Source: Aquirhabdus sp. (GTDB lineage: Bacteria > Pseudomonadota > Gammaproteobacteria > Pseudomonadales > Moraxellaceae). From it: 52,964 nt of DNA. The notes under the pieces were generated by a model, which was not told where the DNA came from, did no database searches, and was given only the letters and a program-made list of their open reading frames with translations. The first letter of the stretch is position 1; the number at the start of each line of letters is the position of its first letter. The position numbers were made by a program, and so were the translations under genes. The stretch spans positions 1-52,964 of the forward strand of contig JASLHI010000021.1 in assembly GCA_030149815.1 (NCBI GenBank), given 5' to 3'. Below, piece after piece: positions 33,797-42,745 of the stretch.

Positions 33797-34609
33797 ATGA
33801 CCCTTAATTCAAACAGTAATATCGAACATCTCATCCGTGGTGATCGCTTACATGCTGCACTGAACGAATTATCAATTCCAGCATTCGATATGATCGACTG
33901 GCAAGAAAGCACTGCATCTACAAACGATGATTGCAAATTGTGGGCAACACGCGGCGCAACTCGGGCGTTATCGATTAGCAATCATCAAAGCGCAGGACGA
34001 GGCCAATCTAATCGAACTTGGCAATCTCCAGTGGGCAATTTATATCTATCATTTCTCACGAGCTTACCTATCGCACTTGATGGTCGATTGGCGTTAGAGG
34101 TTGGATTAGCACTGGTCAACATGCCTATTCTGCAAGATCCCAATCTATCTAAAAGCCTCTCTGTGAAATGGCCAAATGACCTCTATGCTGCTGGCGCAAA
34201 ATGGGGTGGAATTCTGATTGAGCCGATTCAAAGCCATAACATGCAGCATGGCGCAATCATTGGTGTGGGGATCAATTTACAACCGATGCAGGAACTCGTC
34301 GCAGATCGACGTGTCACGGATTTGCAGACATTATTAGGAAAGGATTTAGATCATGTCACACTTGCTGTGGCGGTTGTTCAAGCGTTGCATCAGGCTCTAG
34401 ATTCTTTTATCCAAAATTGTCCGCAACTTCCTGAGCGATTTTTAAATTGGGATGAACTCGCCAACAAAGCGATTCAAATTGTTCAACCGAACCAACCAAT
34501 ACAACATGCGCGCGCTTGTGGGATTGCCGAGGATGGCAGTTTGCAGATTTCAACTGTCCGAGGCATAGAGCGCTTATATAGCGGACAAGTCAGTGTAAAA
34601 GAGGAATAA
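33797..34609 (+). CDS. birA: Biotin-[acetyl-CoA carboxylase] ligase, single-domain
   Basis: Joins biotin to the AccB carrier protein of acetyl-CoA carboxylase. 270 residues with STNDDCKLWA, the biotinoyl-AMP loop GRGQSNRTWQSPVGNLYLS near 73-91, and KWPNDLYAAGAKWGGILIE near 122-140. The N-terminal DNA-binding helix-turn-helix of E. coli BirA is absent, so this is a ligase only and should not repress a biotin operon. The C-terminal SH3-like domain is present. The usual partner coaX is not next to it. Confidence 0.93.
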   Translation: MTLNSNSNIEHLIRGDRLHAALNELSIPAFDMIDWQESTASTNDDCKLWATRGATRALSISNHQSAGRGQSNRTWQSPVGNLYLSFLTSLPIALDGRLALEVGLALVNMPILQDPNLSKSLSVKWPNDLYAAGAKWGGILIEPIQSHNMQHGAIIGVGINLQPMQELVADRRVTDLQTLLGKDLDHVTLAVAVVQALHQALDSFIQNCPQLPERFLNWDELANKAIQIVQPNQPIQHARACGIAEDGSLQISTVRGIERLYSGQVSVKEE

Positions 34610-34633
34610 AAGAAAGGATAAATTGCTAAAACT

Positions 34634-34667
34634 AACCGTGTGATAAACATTGTTCCATCACACGGTT
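34634..34667. terminator. Hairpin between convergent birA and the 34679 gene
   Basis: AACCGTGTGAT (34634-34644) and ATCACACGGTT (34657-34667) form a perfect 11-bp stem with a 12-base loop between two converging genes. There is no strong T-tract, but the site and stem strength suggest a shared terminator. Confidence 0.65.
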
Positions 34668-34678
34668 CATTCAAACAT

Positions 34679-35371
34679 TTAAGCAACCATTGCAGGAACT
34701 AACTGAGCTATTTCACTGTCTTCGGGCAACATACCGATATATTTGGCATAAATCACCGCTTCTTTGGCATCAATAAATTCATTCGTCTTAGGATGAATAA
34801 ACCCTTGCTCTGTATCAAAAGGTGTAGGTGCTAGACCCTGCTGATATAAGCTATCGTAGATCGCACTATATTCAGCAGGCATTGGCAACGAATAAACCTT
34901 GCCATCATGACGAATCGCAATTTTTTCAATGCTTGGATATTTGACGATATCCAATACCAGACCATCTTTATTCAACACATGATGATGGGTAGACCAACTG
35001 GATAATGACCAAATCGACTGAATATCTTTAATCTGATGTGCATCAGATTTAGCAGATCGACACCAGTACACAATATTGTCTTCTGGACTACGAATAATAT
35101 GCGTCGTCCCTTCTGGTCTTAAACGCCAGTAATGATCATTAAACTGATCCAGTGCGACGGTTGAAATATTTACAGACATATCTTGGCTATACAGCAATGT
35201 ATTGACTGCGGTCATACACTCTTCTAGCTCAAGAGAGATTTTTTTAATCTTTTCAACAAGTGCTGGCATCGCCTTGACATGCACGTTATTCAGAACCTTG
35301 TTGACCAAAATTTTCTTACAAGCAATGAGTTCATGCTTCGCTTTATAGGCATCCAGATTACTATTTGACAT
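34679..35371 (-). CDS. Unrecognised protein, 230 residues
   Basis: Not recognised. It has no signal peptide or membrane segment. The first 80 residues look helical and charged (KKILVNKVLNN, EKIKKISLELEE). The remainder mixes beta-type segments with aromatic residues (HYWRLRPEGTTHIIR, SLSSWSTHHHV), and the C-terminal part has a HPKTNEFIDAKEAVIYAKY segment. It is probably cytoplasmic. It is transcribed away from the channel-like gene at 35636 and towards birA. The composition resembles its surroundings, so recent transfer is not evident. Confidence 0.7.
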   Translation of the reverse strand: MSNSNLDAYKAKHELIACKKILVNKVLNNVHVKAMPALVEKIKKISLELEECMTAVNTLLYSQDMSVNISTVALDQFNDHYWRLRPEGTTHIIRSPEDNIVYWCRSAKSDAHQIKDIQSIWSLSSWSTHHHVLNKDGLVLDIVKYPSIEKIAIRHDGKVYSLPMPAEYSAIYDSLYQQGLAPTPFDTEQGFIHPKTNEFIDAKEAVIYAKYIGMLPEDSEIAQLVPAMVA

Positions 35372-35635
35372 ATCATTTTTTCCCTAAAATATACGCAAGA
35401 TGAAGCGGGCTTTTTTGTATCCTTTAACATCACTCAAAGACGCAGTGATTCCAGCTAGGTTGAAACGATTTATTGTTTCTTTCAAGTAGATTTTTAATAT
35501 TTATAAGCAAAATAATAGGAATATCATGACAAGACATTTATTGTGTATCAGCGTGATTGTTTCCTGCTTTAGCCGAAGAATAGGAAACCAAGCTACAATG
35601 AGTAGAACTGATTAACGATCAATGAGATAACCTAA

Positions 35636-36061
35636 ATGATCTATGTGTTTCTGATTAATAGTCTAGTCGTGGCAATTACAGTGATCATTCACTATGAGTT
35701 CCTCTACCGCCTCACCGTATACATCCCAAAAATGAAGATGAATCATCGATATCGGATTGTTTTTGGAATTTTTGGATCTTTAATCGCTCACGCTGTTGAA
35801 ATTTGGTTTTTTGCCATCTCGTATTTCATCATGAATAATCTAGAAGGATGGGGAAAGTTAAAAGGCGATATTGATGGCAGTTTAATGGACTGTGCATACT
35901 TCTCATTTACCGCGTTCACAACCCTCGGTACGGGAGATATTCAGCCCACTGGAGACTTAAAGTATTTAACGGGTATTGAAGCATTAACTGGCTTAGTCCT
36001 CATCACATGGACAGCATCATTTTTGTTTTATGAAATGCAAAGACACTGGAAATCGCTATAA
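35636..36061 (+). CDS. Small two-helix potassium-channel-like membrane protein
   Basis: A 141-residue membrane protein of the Ion_trans_2 type. It has an N-terminal hydrophobic helix (about 2-28), a second (about 43-68), a pore-like half-helix with the filter-like TTLGTGDIQPTG (about 95-106), and a final membrane helix (about 110-134). The K+ filter TVGYGD is represented by TLGTGD, so the signature Tyr is replaced by Thr. Such a change may alter selectivity; channel activity is inference. The gene stands alone, with about 264 bases of AT-rich DNA upstream. The window also carries the Kdp K+ pump. Confidence 0.78.
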   Translation: MIYVFLINSLVVAITVIIHYEFLYRLTVYIPKMKMNHRYRIVFGIFGSLIAHAVEIWFFAISYFIMNNLEGWGKLKGDIDGSLMDCAYFSFTAFTTLGTGDIQPTGDLKYLTGIEALTGLVLITWTASFLFYEMQRHWKSL

Positions 36062-36080
36062 AGCAAAAAAGGCTTTTCAG

Positions 36081-36629
36081 CTAACCTAACTCAGCCATCC
36101 ACGCTTGTCGCTGTTCCAACGCATGCAACAATTCTCGACGAATTTCCTGAGCACTTAGAAAATCTTCGCCATGAAAGCGCACCATCGGAATCCCTGCGCT
36201 CACCAAAGCCTTATCTTTCTTTAAATCTGCGCGTGCACGAACATTACTATCATGTGACCAATCATCCAACTCAATCGCAACCAATACACTCTGACCGTCT
36301 TGATCAACCAGCACATAATCAACACTCATCCGATTAATACGGTTAAACCAGAATTTCTCATCATCGATATCAGTACATTCAATCAGACGCGACAAAGCAA
36401 CCTGAGAAAAAATCAAATACTCAGGAATGGCTTGTTTAAGCTGATGAAAAAATCGCACTTCGGCATTGGTCATAAAGACGCGAGGCATAAATGGCCATAC
36501 ATCTAAATCATCACCACGAACAGGCTTAACCTCTACAACGTGATGACGACGACTACTCGACAGCAGTAAGATAAAAAATAAAGTGAGTATTGCAATTAAG
36601 ATGTAGGTGGTTGCCAATTCGATACCCAT
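36081..36629 (-). CDS. DUF2726 domain protein with N-terminal membrane anchor
   Basis: 182 residues: a membrane helix at about 6-26 (TTYILIAILTLFFILLLSS), then a DUF2726 domain (about 50-170) with TNAEVRFFHQLKQAIPEY, the FNRINRMSVDYVLVDQDG core, AIELDDWSHD and DKALVSAGIPMVRF. This fold resembles the PD-(D/E)xK nuclease superfamily, and D, ExxxD and K-type residues are visible, but activity is not shown. The start overlaps the end of the SPOR gene by 34 bases with AAAGGC as a likely ribosome site, so the two genes are probably co-translated. Confidence 0.87.
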   Translation of the reverse strand: MGIELATTYILIAILTLFFILLLSSSRRHHVVEVKPVRGDDLDVWPFMPRVFMTNAEVRFFHQLKQAIPEYLIFSQVALSRLIECTDIDDEKFWFNRINRMSVDYVLVDQDGQSVLVAIELDDWSHDSNVRARADLKKDKALVSAGIPMVRFHGEDFLSAQEIRRELLHALEQRQAWMAELG

Positions 36630-38008
36630 GCGCCTTTAACATTCAAGCTGCCATCTTGTTCAATTTTATGCTTGATTGCTGATGCGGCAGCGGCATCTTT
36701 TTCTGGACCTACCAAAACACGCACGCCTTTGTTTGTCGAACTTGTGCGGACTTTATAGCCTTTTGCGCGTAACTGCGCGACCATAGCATCTGCTTTAGCC
36801 TGTGATTCTGCCATAGCCACCTGAACCATCACCAATGTATGTGCAGCGACAGGAGGTGTTGCTAATGCAGGCTTATCATCGTCATCGTTTAGCAGTGCAC
36901 GAGCACGCGCAGTATTTTTCGCTTTTTGGGTGTCTTGCGTTGTAGACTTATCTTTGTTTGCAGCATTCAACTTATCCAGTTTGGCTTGAAGAATCGCGGC
37001 TTCTTTTTTGTTCTTTTCAACTTCAGCTTGTAATGCAGCTTTTTTGTCATCACTCGCTACAGTGGTATCGCCACGCAATTTAGCGCGTTCAGCTTTTTCA
37101 GCCTGCAAGATTTTTAGCTTGGCAGCTTTTTCATCATTTAGTTTTGCAACGGCTGCATCAAGTTTAGCCTGCTTCTCTTCTGCTAGCTTTTCCTTTTTCT
37201 GTTTCACTTCTAGTTCATGTTGCGCCACTTCAGCATCATGTTTAGCTTGTTTCTCTTTTGCCAGTTTTTCTTGACGCTCTTTTGCTGCTTGGAGATGACG
37301 TTCGTTATCTGCTTGGATCTGAGCTTTTTGAGCAGCTTCACGATCAGCCTTTGCCTTTGCAGTACGCTCAACAGCCTGAGCTAATGTTTCTTTTGCACTA
37401 TCATTAATCGCATCCAACTTCTGTACACGCAACTTGGATTGTTCCGCTTTATCTTGATCTGCTTGACGACGCTTCAATGCTGCCGCTTGAACAGGATCAT
37501 CTCCTGCCGCAATGTTTGCATCAGGCATCGCTGGATCAGTCGAACTCAGGGCATCATCTTTTGCACGTCTGGCTTCCAATCGTGCAGCTTGCTCTGCTGC
37601 GACACGACGTGCTGAATTCGCCTCGGCTTGTTGCTGACGAGCAAGAAATTCGGCAGTTCGCGCTTCTTGTTCTGCAACGTTCTTTTCTCTCATTTCATGC
37701 TGAGCAGCAAGCAATTTTTTCTCGGTCTCAACATCAACAGCCAACGGCGTCAGTTGTACAGGTTGATCACCTGCCGCATTGCCAGCAACACTTTGATTAC
37801 TAATGGCGCTATTATCCGCACCATCCACTGGTCGCGTTGGTGCACCTAATCGATGCGTAGGATCAAGATTCAGAGTTTTATCGACGGGTGCAACTTGTTG
37901 GGTTGGTGTATTTTTTTGTCCACTCCCTTGAAATAAAAAGCTCGCAAGCAATGCACTACCACCGAGTAGGATTATACCGCCCATCCAGCGTTGTTGATTT
38001 GCACTCAT
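36596..38008 (-). CDS. SPOR-domain protein with long alanine/lysine-rich coiled coil
   Basis: 470 residues: a short cytoplasmic N-terminus, a membrane helix (about 9-27, GGIILLGGSALLASFLF), a linker, a highly charged Ala/Lys/Glu/Gln coiled coil (about 95-350), and a C-terminal SPOR domain (about 390-465, TLVMVQVAMAESQAKADAM, GYKVRTSS, VRVLVGPEKD). SPOR domains bind septal peptidoglycan lacking stem peptides, so a role at the division site is likely. The place between folC and the following gene matches DedD and CvpA neighbourhoods of other gammaproteobacteria; DedD is shorter, so I do not assign that symbol. Confidence 0.88.
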   Translation of the reverse strand: MSANQQRWMGGIILLGGSALLASFLFQGSGQKNTPTQQVAPVDKTLNLDPTHRLGAPTRPVDGADNSAISNQSVAGNAAGDQPVQLTPLAVDVETEKKLLAAQHEMREKNVAEQEARTAEFLARQQQAEANSARRVAAEQAARLEARRAKDDALSSTDPAMPDANIAAGDDPVQAAALKRRQADQDKAEQSKLRVQKLDAINDSAKETLAQAVERTAKAKADREAAQKAQIQADNERHLQAAKERQEKLAKEKQAKHDAEVAQHELEVKQKKEKLAEEKQAKLDAAVAKLNDEKAAKLKILQAEKAERAKLRGDTTVASDDKKAALQAEVEKNKKEAAILQAKLDKLNAANKDKSTTQDTQKAKNTARARALLNDDDDKPALATPPVAAHTLVMVQVAMAESQAKADAMVAQLRAKGYKVRTSSTNKGVRVLVGPEKDAAAASAIKHKIEQDGSLNVKGAWVSNWQPPTS

Positions 38009-38109
38009 GTTTGCAGCCTCCTACTCTCTTACTTATTGTTAATCAGTCCAAACGTCATACGACAAAAACATGAATATCTAAAAAATCATGCAAATAAAAC
38101 TGCAACACT

Positions 38110-39573
38110 CTAAAGCAACGTCGCTTCCATTTGAATCTGTTGATAAATCGCTTCAAGCGTATAAAACGATCCCCATGCCAGCATGACATCATCATCTTGT
38201 GCAACATAACTTGCGCCGACTAATGCTTCGCCAATACTATGATATACAGTGACTTTTCCAGCTAAGGCTTCATTTTTCAAAGCCGTCTGCAATTGCTCTA
38301 ATGACGCCGCACGCGGCACATCCAGCTCAGCAATATGCCAATGAAAAACACTGTCCTTCACCATATCAACAACAGAATCAATATCTTTATCTGCAAGCAT
38401 AGAGAATATAGCATGAATCTGGCGCGTTACATGTTTTTTACCATAGTCAAAAAGCTGTTCTAGTAAAAAATGTACACCATGAGGATTATGTGCCACATCA
38501 GCAATAAGACGTTTACCGTGATATTGACGTTCTTCAAAACGCCCTGCTAGCTTCGCATCCAGAATACCCTGAATAATTTCAGATAGTTGAACTGGGATTG
38601 GACTCGCTAACACGGCACTCACGGCACAACAAATATTAGTTAATGCCAAGTATGCTTTAGGCAATATCAGCGTATGTGCATCCATTGTATAAATCGCAGA
38701 TTGACCATTTTCCAAATTTGTTACATGTACTAAACCAAAATTTCGATCTACGCTCTCATTGACTTCTGAATCAACATCAAAGCGCTGCCAGAAATAATCC
38801 CGACCTGACTGATAAACTCGACAATTTAAGACTTCTGCACGCTGTCTTACACTCTGAGGCATATCCACATCACCAAAAATTAGTGGAATATTTTGGCGTA
38901 GAATTCCAGCTTTCTCGAAGCCAATTGCCTCTCGATTATCACCAAGCCACTCAACATGGTCGATACCAATATTGGTGATCACAGCAACCGTTGGATCAAT
39001 TAAATTGACGACATCCAAGCGACCACCTAAACCGACTTCCAATACCCAAACATCACACTGCTGTTGTTTGAAAATCACAAAAGCAGCAAGCGTAGTCGCT
39101 TCAAAAAATGATAACGTCAAGCCACAAGCGACCCTTGCCGCCTCAACTTCGACGAAAGCATTAATCAAAATTTGATTTTCAACAGGCACACCGCACAAGC
39201 AAATGCGCTCGTTGAAATATTGAATATGCGGAGATTGATATAGACCAACACGTAAACCTGCCGCCTGATAAATCGCTGCAATCACGGTCGTCGTTGAGCC
39301 TTTACCATTAGTTCCTGCAACCGTAATCACAGGCACTTGCGGATTTAAAATCGCTAAATATTCAGCAACGGGACGAACACGCTCAAGTCCCATATCAATC
39401 GCTGTGGCATGAATACTTTGCCAATATTCAAGCCACTCATCGAGGGACCCCTGTTCTGGGGAGGGCGCACTTAATTGGGATGTAGAAAGTTGGCTTATCA
39501 AATCAAGTGTCGTCAAATCAAGCCGCGCCGCTTTGGATTGAAATATTAAGAAGTTTATTGAGTAAACGTTCAA
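38110..39573 (-). CDS. folC: Folylpolyglutamate/dihydrofolate synthase
   Basis: Adds glutamate residues to folates and makes dihydrofolate from dihydropteroate. A Mur-ligase family enzyme: P-loop AGTNGKGSTTTVIAA near residue 85-99, QSPHIQYFNERIC, VLEVGLGGRLD with the Mg-binding Glu, NIGIDHVEWLG and DVAHNPHG. The start is unsure: the full frame begins 56 bases inside accD and yields 487 residues, more than the usual 420-440. A TTG two bases after the accD stop would give a shorter protein but has a poor ribosome site. Confidence 0.93.
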   Translation of the reverse strand: MNVYSINFLIFQSKAARLDLTTLDLISQLSTSQLSAPSPEQGSLDEWLEYWQSIHATAIDMGLERVRPVAEYLAILNPQVPVITVAGTNGKGSTTTVIAAIYQAAGLRVGLYQSPHIQYFNERICLCGVPVENQILINAFVEVEAARVACGLTLSFFEATTLAAFVIFKQQQCDVWVLEVGLGGRLDVVNLIDPTVAVITNIGIDHVEWLGDNREAIGFEKAGILRQNIPLIFGDVDMPQSVRQRAEVLNCRVYQSGRDYFWQRFDVDSEVNESVDRNFGLVHVTNLENGQSAIYTMDAHTLILPKAYLALTNICCAVSAVLASPIPVQLSEIIQGILDAKLAGRFEERQYHGKRLIADVAHNPHGVHFLLEQLFDYGKKHVTRQIHAIFSMLADKDIDSVVDMVKDSVFHWHIAELDVPRAASLEQLQTALKNEALAGKVTVYHSIGEALVGASYVAQDDDVMLAWGSFYTLEAIYQQIQMEATLL

Positions 39574-40432
39574 TCGTCGTTTTCATATCGTGGCGATGCA
39601 CAATCTGATCTACTACCCCATGATCGAGTAAGTATTCTGCACGTTGGAATGGTTCTTTGAGCACTTCACGGACAGTTTGTTCGATGACACGCTTACCAGC
39701 AAAACCAATCATTGCCTTCGGTTCTGACAAATGAATATCACCCAGCATTGCCAATGATGCAGTTACACCACCATAGACTGGATTAGTTAAAACAACGATA
39801 TACGGAATCCCTGCTTCTTTTAAGCGTTGAATCGCTGCCGCAGTACGAGCCATTTGCATCAGTGACAATAAACCTTCCTGCATACGCGCGCCACCTGATG
39901 CAGCAAAACACACCAAAGGCTGACGCGCCTTCAGTGCAGTTTCAGCCGCTAATACAAAGCGATCACCAACCACAGATCCCATTGATCCGCCCATAAAATC
40001 AAACTCGAAGGCGCAGGCAACAAGAGACAATTTATTCAATCGTCCCTGCATAGCAATCAGGGCTTCACTTTCGCCTGTTTTCTTTTGCATCGCTTTCATA
40101 CGATCAGGATAAGGCTGACTATCCACAAAATGCAGCGGATCGCCCGCCACAAACTCTTGACCCAACTCAGCTTCAACATGGTCAAACAATGTCTCTAAGC
40201 GCATCCGCGCAGACATCTTCAAATGTTCATCGCAGTGCGGACAAACATATAACAACTCAAACAAACGGCTTTTTACAATTTCATCACCACATGATGGACA
40301 CGTCACCACAGGCACATTGTCACGTGGCGCAGGCGCTGCGATTCTCTTTTCAAGTTTAGGAACAGCACGCTGTTGCCAGTTCGTACTCGTTGGAGTGGCG
40401 ATATCGTTAGAAACCGTGTTGTTTGTTGTCAT
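39518..40432 (-). CDS. accD: Acetyl-CoA carboxylase carboxyltransferase subunit beta
   Basis: Beta subunit of the carboxyltransferase that makes malonyl-CoA, the substrate of FabD in this window. About 304 residues: the N-terminal Cys4 zinc ribbon CPSCGDEI ... YVCPHC, then the crotonase-fold domain with FMGGSMGSVVGDRF, SGGARMQEGLLSLMQMA and TNPVYGGVTASLAMLGDIHL, ending with the partner-binding helices. The start at 40432 (MTTNNTVSND) has TAGGAAGC before it; a longer frame runs back inside trpA and is unlikely. It begins 25 bases after the trpA stop. Confidence 0.96.
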   Translation of the reverse strand: MTTNNTVSNDIATPTSTNWQQRAVPKLEKRIAAPAPRDNVPVVTCPSCGDEIVKSRLFELLYVCPHCDEHLKMSARMRLETLFDHVEAELGQEFVAGDPLHFVDSQPYPDRMKAMQKKTGESEALIAMQGRLNKLSLVACAFEFDFMGGSMGSVVGDRFVLAAETALKARQPLVCFAASGGARMQEGLLSLMQMARTAAAIQRLKEAGIPYIVVLTNPVYGGVTASLAMLGDIHLSEPKAMIGFAGKRVIEQTVREVLKEPFQRAEYLLDHGVVDQIVHRHDMKTTIERLLNKLLNISIQSGAA

Positions 40433-40457
40433 GCCAATGCTTCCTATTAAATGTTTC

Positions 40458-41261
40458 CTATTGAAGGTCATCCAATGCTTGTCTGAGTTCATGTATTTTT
40501 GCAATAACTTTACTTTGGGCATCAGCAACATCATATTCAGCAAAAGAGCGAACCAATGCAGTACCGACGATCACGCCATCTGCAACTGCACCAACCGCTT
40601 GCGCTGTTTGACGATCATGAATCCCAAAACCAACACCAATCGGTAAACCTGTTTTTTGCTTAATTGCATTGATACGCGCGGCAACTTCTACCGTATCAAG
40701 TGCAGATGAACCCGTGACCCCTTTCAGTGACACATAGTACACATAGCCACGTGCTGCTTTGACCACATGCTCAATACGCGCATCAGTCGTGGTCGGTGCA
40801 AGTAAGAAAATCGGATCAATATTGTGCTTTGCCAACACCTCATCCAACTCGCCCGCTTCCTCAGGTGGCAAATCCACCATCAGCAGACCATCAACACCCG
40901 CAGCAGCAGCACGTGCAGCAAAGGCTTCATAACCAATAATTTCAATCGGATTTAAATAGCCCATCAATACAATTGGTGTTGTGCTGTCATTTTTACGGAA
41001 CTCAGCAACCATATCAATGGCATGAAATGTACTTGTTCCACCTGCGAGCGCACGCTCTGCTGCCAATGCAATCACAGGACCATCCGCCATCGGATCTGAA
41101 AATGGCAATCCTAACTCAATTAAATCCGCACCTGCTTTTACGATTTCATGTAAAAGTGGCACAGTCACTGACGGATTTGGATCACCCGCCATGATATAGG
41201 GAATCAAGGCTTTACGATTTTTCGACTTTAACGCCGTAAAACAAGCTGCTATACGAGACAT
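40458..41261 (-). CDS. trpA: Tryptophan synthase alpha chain
   Basis: Cleaves indole-3-glycerol phosphate to indole, which is channelled to TrpB. The 267-residue TIM barrel has the catalytic Glu and Asp in ADLIELGLPFSDPMADGP (about 45-62), VDGLLMVDLPPEE, LLAPTTTDARI, the phosphate-binding loop YYVSLKGVTGSS and GVGFGIHDRQTA. Length and motifs are standard. It is followed by accD and preceded by trpB, with a family C repeat in the 156-base gap. Confidence 0.97.
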   Translation of the reverse strand: MSRIAACFTALKSKNRKALIPYIMAGDPNPSVTVPLLHEIVKAGADLIELGLPFSDPMADGPVIALAAERALAGGTSTFHAIDMVAEFRKNDSTTPIVLMGYLNPIEIIGYEAFAARAAAAGVDGLLMVDLPPEEAGELDEVLAKHNIDPIFLLAPTTTDARIEHVVKAARGYVYYVSLKGVTGSSALDTVEVAARINAIKQKTGLPIGVGFGIHDRQTAQAVGAVADGVIVGTALVRSFAEYDVADAQSKVIAKIHELRQALDDLQ

Positions 41262-41302
41262 CTCTTTTATTCCTAAATTTGTTTTAACTCTTAATTTTTA
41301 AG

Positions 41303-41396
41303 TCAAAAGCAAATCCTCCCCAACCCTCCTTTTACTAAGAAGGGAGTAAAAGCTCCTCCCTTTATAAAGGGAGGTTGGGAGGGATTTTGCTTTTGA
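41303..41396. repeat. Dispersed hairpin repeat, family C, composite copy
   Basis: The outer arms 41303-41333 and 41366-41396 start TCAAAAGC and end GCTTTTGA and are inverted copies at about nine positions in ten. The right half holds a second hairpin, CCTCCCTTTATAAAGGGAGG (41356-41374 region). It sits between trpB and trpA, so it lies in their shared transcript and could stabilise or attenuate it. Confidence 0.75.
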
Positions 41397-41417
41397 TTTT
41401 TTTCAACAGCAAAGCCC

Positions 41418-42683
41418 TTAATTAATCACAATCCCATCCATCTTCGCGATCGTCAACAAGTCTTTATCGCCACGACCAGATAGACAAACCACAATGGATT
41501 GATCAGGAGACATGGTCGGTGCCAATTTTTTGACATAAGCAATCGCATGGCTACTTTCAAGCGCAGGAATAATGCCTTCGATCAATGTCAAATCACGGAA
41601 ACCTTGCAATGCCTCAGCATCATCAATTGGCACATACTGCACGCGACCGACATCTTTCAAGAAACTATGCTCAGGGCCAACGCCTGGATAATCCAGACCT
41701 GCAGAAATTGAATGCGTTTCAATAATCTGACCTTCGTCATCACTCATCAGATAAGTACGATTACCATGCAATACACCGATACGACCTGCGTTCAACGGCG
41801 CAGAGTGTTTGCCTGTTTCAACGCCATAACCAGACGCTTCAACACCATACATTTTGACGGCTTTATCATTGAGGAATGGATAAAACAGTCCGATTGCATT
41901 CGATCCGCCGCCCACACAAGCAACCAACGCATCTGGTAACTTACCAATTTGTTTCAAACTTTGCTCACGTGCTTCGCGACCAATAATGGATTGGAAATCA
42001 CGTACCAACATCGGATAAGGATGCGGTCCAGCAACCGTGCCAATGATGTAATACGTTGTATCAACGTTGGTGACCCAATCACGCATCGCTTCGTTCATCG
42101 CATCTTTCAAAGTACGTGAACCACTCGTGACGGCAACGACTTTTGCACCGAGCAACTTCATACGGTACACGTTCATGGATTGACGATGTACGTCATCCTC
42201 ACCCATAAAAATCACACACTCCATGCCCAAACGTGCTGCAATCGTTGCCGTCGCTACGCCATGTTGACCTGCACCAGTCTCCGCAATAATGCGCGTTTTA
42301 CCAGACAACTTAGCCAGCAACGCTTGACCAATGGTGTTATTCACCTTGTGCGCGCCTGTATGGTTCAGATCTTCACGTTTTAAGTAAATCTGCGCTCCGC
42401 CCAGCTCACGACTTAAACGCTCTGCGTGATAAAGCGGTGATGGACGACCCACAAAATGCGCAAGATCATGATCGAATGCTTTCAAGAACTCAGGATCATT
42501 CTTCATCCGGTTATAAAGCGCTTCTAGATCTTCTAACGCGGCCATCAGCGTTTCAGAGACAAAACGACCACCGTGTACACCAAAATGACCTTTTTTATCA
42601 GGATATTGAGTGAAATCAATACTACTAAAATCTACATCTTTTAACGCTTCTTTAATCTGTGCTTTTGAGTCAATGCTACTCAT
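41418..42683 (-). CDS. trpB: Tryptophan synthase beta chain
   Basis: PLP enzyme that condenses indole with serine to tryptophan. 421 residues; the PLP lysine is in LNHTGAHKVNNTIGQ (about residue 107-121), with GAGQHGVATA, the phosphate loop CVGGGSNAIG, and EGIIPALESSHA near the C-terminus. About 20 extra N-terminal residues precede the conserved GHFGVHGGRFVSETL, as is common in this group. No TrpR operator or leader peptide was seen upstream. trpF follows the same direction upstream with a 62-base gap. Confidence 0.97.
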   Translation of the reverse strand: MSSIDSKAQIKEALKDVDFSSIDFTQYPDKKGHFGVHGGRFVSETLMAALEDLEALYNRMKNDPEFLKAFDHDLAHFVGRPSPLYHAERLSRELGGAQIYLKREDLNHTGAHKVNNTIGQALLAKLSGKTRIIAETGAGQHGVATATIAARLGMECVIFMGEDDVHRQSMNVYRMKLLGAKVVAVTSGSRTLKDAMNEAMRDWVTNVDTTYYIIGTVAGPHPYPMLVRDFQSIIGREAREQSLKQIGKLPDALVACVGGGSNAIGLFYPFLNDKAVKMYGVEASGYGVETGKHSAPLNAGRIGVLHGNRTYLMSDDEGQIIETHSISAGLDYPGVGPEHSFLKDVGRVQYVPIDDAEALQGFRDLTLIEGIIPALESSHAIAYVKKLAPTMSPDQSIVVCLSGRGDKDLLTIAKMDGIVIN

Positions 42684-42745
42684 TACTTACTCCACTTATT
42701 TCTTAAAATCTGACTTAAATTTTTAACTTCACGCCAGCTTTTGCG

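Noticed and set aside
36081..36629. Restriction endonuclease
   Set aside because: DUF2726 has a nuclease-like fold but there is no methyltransferase neighbour and the protein is membrane-anchored.
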